NCBI GenBank assembly: GCA_025201865.1
Contig: MU602921.1
Coordinates: 2,035-19,463 of the forward strand
Origin: Ramicandelaber brevisporus
Taxonomy: Eukaryota; Kickxellomycota; Ramicandelaberales; Ramicandelaberaceae
Length of the DNA stretch: 17,429 nucleotides
Reading direction: 5' to 3'
Shown: positions 14,440-17,429 of the stretch, piece after piece
Layout of the letters: each line of letters begins with the position of its first letter
Numbering within the stretch: the first letter of the stretch is position 1
Position numbers and translations under genes: made by a program
Notes under the pieces: generated by a model
What the model was told of the DNA's origin: nothing
Seen by the model: only the letters and a program-made list of their open reading frames with translations
Databases searched by the model: none

Positions 14440-16434
14440 TTAATACTGCTGCGGGAGATAGGGTGGATGAGGTTGTGATTGCTTCTGCTCATCATTATTC
14501 GTTTGACTTTGCAGATATGTGCGATACTGCGAGATGGACATTGGCACCGGAGGATATGGGCTGAGGAGAGGAACTGGCGAAGACGGATGTTCAGGAGAGA
14601 AGTGGCCAGCTGTTCCATCGTTGGTCAGCGCAGCATTAAGCCACGGAGCTTCACTGTGCACTGGAGCTGTGTTGTTGGAGTAGCCTGGCTGTTGGTGACG
14701 TTGTTGCTGCTGATTCTGATTTTGCTGCTGATAATTTTGTTGTCCATGCGACACGAGACGGTGCTGGCTTTGATTTGCGACATAGCCAGAGCGCGAATCG
14801 TCCCACAGAGAAGTGTAGCCATCAATGTCCTTCTCGCTCGCAAATGCTGGATCACCGCGTATGCCGCCATGTGATCCCATTGCTGCTGGACCAACGCTGC
14901 CAGAGCCGAGCGTGTCCATCGCGAACCCACTAGCAGTTGGGTCAAAGTCGGATTTGCCTGGCTGCGAGCCTATCGCAGTATGTGAATTCTGACTCTGCTG
15001 TCCATTTTTTGACGGATGTGACTTCTGGCGAAGATGTTGTGGCATGTCGTTCTGAATGCGAGTCATGACCATTGCTGCCACAAACACCAAAAGCTGCGAC
15101 AATACAATCAGCCATGCTCGAACAATATGCCCTTTGATCGTAAAGAAAAACTCTGGTGTTCCCATAATAATCAACCACGCTGCAAACACAAACCAGGCAG
15201 ATGCGTTCACGCATACCAGCAGGTTCAGCCGTGTTACTGCAAGGTATGTCCACTCGCTGATTCTCACTTGGTTGATGCGCTGGTTGAACCGATACACGCC
15301 ATAGTATGCAACCAATGCTTCGCCAATGAATAAGCCTGGCACAACACGAGTCTGGACAATAAAGCCCTTGAAGAAGATACCCAAGAAATCGTAGCGGAAG
15401 AAGCCAGCAACCATCAGCGAACAACCAATCACATTAACAGTGCCAGTCACTGCAATCCAGCCGATAATTACATACCGATAGTGTCGGATTCGTGCAACCT
15501 GATTCATAATACTAGCCCATCGGATGATCACAATCGAGTTCCACAGATAGCCAAGCACCCAAATCCAATACTGGAACGTGGAGCTGAGATTGGTGCGTGC
15601 CTCGCCTTCGCGCACCAGGATGCCTGCAACGAGCACCGCCATCATGGCCAGGTAGTAGATGTGGACGAAGATGCCGGCAAACGGACCATCGCGATACACG
15701 TTCAGCGCAATGGTCGCAACGCCGTAGATAAGACATGGCACATACAGGAGGAAGATGAAGACGGTGTAGACCAGGTGTGCGGTCGAGAAGTGGTATTCGG
15801 TCCACGGCCCGGCCTCATGCGAGTACTGCACGGGAATCACGGTGCGGTTGTGGGTGACACCGAACAGCGTCGTCAGCGTGACGTTGTCGGAGCGGAACAG
15901 AATGATGTCGTACGGCGGATCGCGGTAGTTGAAGATGTCGTCGGGCATGTCGCCGTCGTAATTGCCAAACTCCACGTCGTGGAACATAGGGTTTGACCCG
16001 AACAGCAAGCCACGGACCGGAGGTACTCCATACACGGCCGAGATGGCGGCAGCTCGCTCCGACGTCAAAGCCACCTTTGCGCGGCGCATCGAGCCACAGA
16101 ACGAGGCGTTGAAGCTAACGAGCGGGCTGATGAGTAGAATCGTGGCCGCTGGTTGCTGCTCTGCGGGCAGCGTGCTTGGCAGCTTGTTGACGATAGAGCT
16201 GTCGGTGGGGATGGTGGGCACGCAGCCGAGCCCAAACTCAACCTGGACGAGAGCCGCCGTGTACTCGACGTGGTCGCGGTTCCAGTCGCCAAACACGTTG
16301 CGGGTGGTGATGTTGCGGCTGATTCCCTTGGACGGAATGCTGACGTAGACGGACGCGCTGGTCAGCGTGAGCAGCACAGCCAGTGTCGCCGCTACCGCGC
16401 TGAACATGCGTCGGTGGAGGGAGAGCTGTACCAT
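14440..16434 (-). CDS. Seven-transmembrane protein with ectodomain and Q-rich tail
   Basis: 664 residues, family not recognised. Residues 1-28 form a signal peptide. Residues 29-219 are a lumenal or extracellular domain with two cysteines (C71, C113) and N-glycosylation sites at N41, N109, N184 and N196. Seven hydrophobic helices follow at about 220-245, 252-274, 286-306, 321-345, 357-382, 397-424 and 437-458. The tail (460-664) is cytosolic by this topology, rich in Q, N, S and P, with a glutamine run near 605-625. The architecture (signal peptide, beta-rich ectodomain, 7TM, long tail) resembles GPCR-like or GOST/GPR180-type proteins, but I could not match sequence motifs, so receptor function is inference. 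The ATG at 16434 has a near-perfect context (GCCATGG) and starts the signal peptide; longer in-frame starts do not. No intron is needed. Confidence 0.85.
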   Translation of the reverse strand: MVQLSLHRRMFSAVAATLAVLLTLTSASVYVSIPSKGISRNITTRNVFGDWNRDHVEYTAALVQVEFGLGCVPTIPTDSSIVNKLPSTLPAEQQPAATILLISPLVSFNASFCGSMRRAKVALTSERAAAISAVYGVPPVRGLLFGSNPMFHDVEFGNYDGDMPDDIFNYRDPPYDIILFRSDNVTLTTLFGVTHNRTVIPVQYSHEAGPWTEYHFSTAHLVYTVFIFLLYVPCLIYGVATIALNVYRDGPFAGIFVHIYYLAMMAVLVAGILVREGEARTNLSSTFQYWIWVLGYLWNSIVIIRWASIMNQVARIRHYRYVIIGWIAVTGTVNVIGCSLMVAGFFRYDFLGIFFKGFIVQTRVVPGLFIGEALVAYYGVYRFNQRINQVRISEWTYLAVTRLNLLVCVNASAWFVFAAWLIIMGTPEFFFTIKGHIVRAWLIVLSQLLVFVAAMVMTRIQNDMPQHLRQKSHPSKNGQQSQNSHTAIGSQPGKSDFDPTASGFAMDTLGSGSVGPAAMGSHGGIRGDPAFASEKDIDGYTSLWDDSRSGYVANQSQHRLVSHGQQNYQQQNQNQQQQRHQQPGYSNNTAPVHSEAPWLNAALTNDGTAGHFSPEHPSSPVPLLSPYPPVPMSISQYRTYLQSQTNNDEQKQSQPHPPYLPQQY

Positions 16435-17142
16435 GGCGACGCTCCGTGCAGAATGTTTCTTGTGTTTGTGAATGGGAAATAGGCTTGAGAAGGTGTTAGT
16501 GGAACGGAAGAGGGGGAGGAGTAGAGCCGTGAAGGCTGGAACGGCTGTCGGCGAATTAATATGCTCGGTAATTATCGAGGTCGACAATTATTGTCGTTCC
16601 TAAATAGGCAACAAGCCACTAACAGCCGAATCAGCCTTGAATTGGCTGCTACAAAGTCTTCGAAGTTGAAAAATCACCATGGAATAGTCGATACCGGATA
16701 GACCAGTCGGTGCTTGGGGGCTGAGTTAGTTGCTAATGATCTGTTTGGTGTTATTCACAAACGGCTGGGCTCGCACCCAGGCCATATTAATTGATACTTC
16801 CTTTAGCGGTTGGGTAGCTTCCTAGTTGCAAAAAAAACATACCTCCAGCCCATCAGCATGTGAGTATGATAGTACTCAAATATACATTCTTGTTAAACAA
16901 AGCAAGCCTTTTAAATAAAATAGAAACGAAGGGTCGGTGACTGCGAGTTCTGACATAATGTGCTCGGTAAATGCCAAGACATTGGCGGAACGTGTGTGCC
17001 TTGAAATACAGGCGAGCGATTTGACGCCATGCCACTTCCTCGCGTAATCTCGTCTGAATCTCCCCGCACTCCACTCCACTCCTGCTTCTTTGCTTACTCG
17101 CGATATTTCAGCTATACAAACAACTCTTCACGCTCGTACAAT
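16435..17142. other. Divergent promoter region of the 7TM gene and the edge gene
   Basis: 708 bp. It holds two adjacent palindromic elements at 16564-16579 and 16582-16596, a TATTTA-like box on the minus strand at 16601-16606, a small GC hairpin near 16763-16782, and the 10-mer TGCTCGGTAA at both 16562 and 16961. Short frames around 16853-17079 lack family features. I see no RNA gene. Confidence 0.55.
16564..16596. promoter_or_regulatory. Twin palindromes upstream of the 7TM gene
   Basis: 16564-16579 is an imperfect 16-bp palindrome, CTCGGTAATTATCGAG (one mismatched pair). 16582-16596, two bases on, is a perfect 15-bp one, CGACAATTATTGTCG, with 7-bp arms around a single T. They lie 130-162 bp before the 7TM ATG. 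Two dimer sites side by side are a plausible operator, which is inference. Confidence 0.4.
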
Positions 17143-17429
17143 ATGGAGAACCAGGCGCTGCTTCCGCAATACACGCCTGCTCAGCAGCAATACGAACAGA
17201 CAACGACCACCGTCACCCACTACATATACTTTGTGCCGCAACAGGTCCGTGGCAACCGCACTGGCCGCATCCTCTGGCGCATTTTCCAGCTTGGCGTCAT
17301 CTTCGCCATTGCGTACTTGGCGCTTCACGCACTGCTCGGCGTTGTGCTGTTCACCGTTGGCGGTGGCTGGACTGGCGGCTGGAGCGGTGGCAAGTGCGTC
17401 GCCTCAGTCCCACTTGAAGGCGTCACGAC
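17143..17429 (+). CDS. Start of an unrecognised membrane protein, cut by the window edge
   Basis: An ATG at 17143 opens a frame that stays open for 95 codons to the window end. Residues 1-43 are polar and rich in Q and T with a short basic cluster (R36, R39, R42); 44-72 form one strong hydrophobic helix; then comes a G/W-rich stretch (74-83). There is no signal peptide, so a type II (N-in) or multi-pass membrane protein is likely. The small loop has one cysteine (C85). I recognise no family. GC-rich codon use and the long stop-free run support a real gene. It shares a 708-bp divergent region with the 7TM gene. Confidence 0.6.
   Translation, partial: MENQALLPQYTPAQQQYEQTTTTVTHYIYFVPQQVRGNRTGRILWRIFQLGVIFAIAYLALHALLGVVLFTVGGGWTGGWSGGKCVASVPLEGVT

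Noticed and set aside
16435-16587. 51-residue extension of the 7TM protein
   Set aside because: It would bury the signal peptide; the ATG at 16434 has an almost ideal context.
16755-16790. tRNA-like hairpin with GGGCTCGCACCC
   Set aside because: No acceptor stem, D arm or anticodon arm could be built around it; only one short hairpin is present.
1-17429. CRISPR array, transposon or bacterial operon
   Set aside because: No regularly spaced repeats with unique spacers, no transposase motifs or terminal repeats, and no ribosome-binding sites or operonic gene packing were seen.

Overview
The window looks like intron-poor nuclear DNA of a fungus. The reasons are fungal-type serine palmitoyltransferase subunit 1, Sir2/Hst1-like sirtuin and NAP1 proteins, ATG starts in eukaryotic (Kozak-like) rather than Shine-Dalgarno context, pyrimidine-rich promoters, short A/C-rich leaders and several small secreted cysteine-containing proteins. 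An early-diverging lineage (Zoopagomycota or Mucoromycota grade) is a guess: the sterol enzymes resemble the animal EBP and FAXDC2 types and almost no introns are needed. I found no rRNA, tRNA, transposon, CRISPR array or bacterial operon.

Layout. Thirteen genes largely alternate in strand. 264-566 (-) and 1542-1757 (+) encode two small secreted proteins that diverge from a 975-bp spacer. 1836-3890 (-) is a Sir2-class sirtuin. 4289-5203 (-) is a FAXDC2-like sterol/fatty-acid hydroxylase and 5866-6543 (-) is an EBP-type sterol delta8-delta7 isomerase. 6816-7843 (+) is NAP1, broken or made to need splicing by an 88-bp tandem duplication. 7978-8421 (-) is a secreted cupredoxin-fold protein without copper ligands. 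9146-10903 (+) is LCB1. 10997-11749 (-) is an AT-rich orphan, and 11837-13111 (+) is a disordered, probably nuclear protein. 13186-14058 (-) is a metallo-beta-lactamase-fold protein with an N-terminal zinc ribbon. 14440-16434 (-) is a seven-transmembrane protein with an ectodomain and a Q-rich tail. 17143 to the window edge (+) is the start of a membrane protein. Five divergent pairs share promoters (87-975 bp) and four convergent pairs end 74-134 bp apart.

Functional themes. Three genes act in membrane-lipid synthesis at the ER: the hydroxylase, EBP and LCB1. Two act on chromatin: the sirtuin and NAP1. Three are secreted. Nothing shows that these form one pathway cluster; their proximity may be chance.

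The observation most worth checking is the exact 88-bp direct repeat inside NAP1. Read literally it truncates the protein after residue 208. Removing 89 or 92 nt with GT...AG ends restores the frame, so it is an assembly error, a fresh mutation, or an intron born by tandem duplication.
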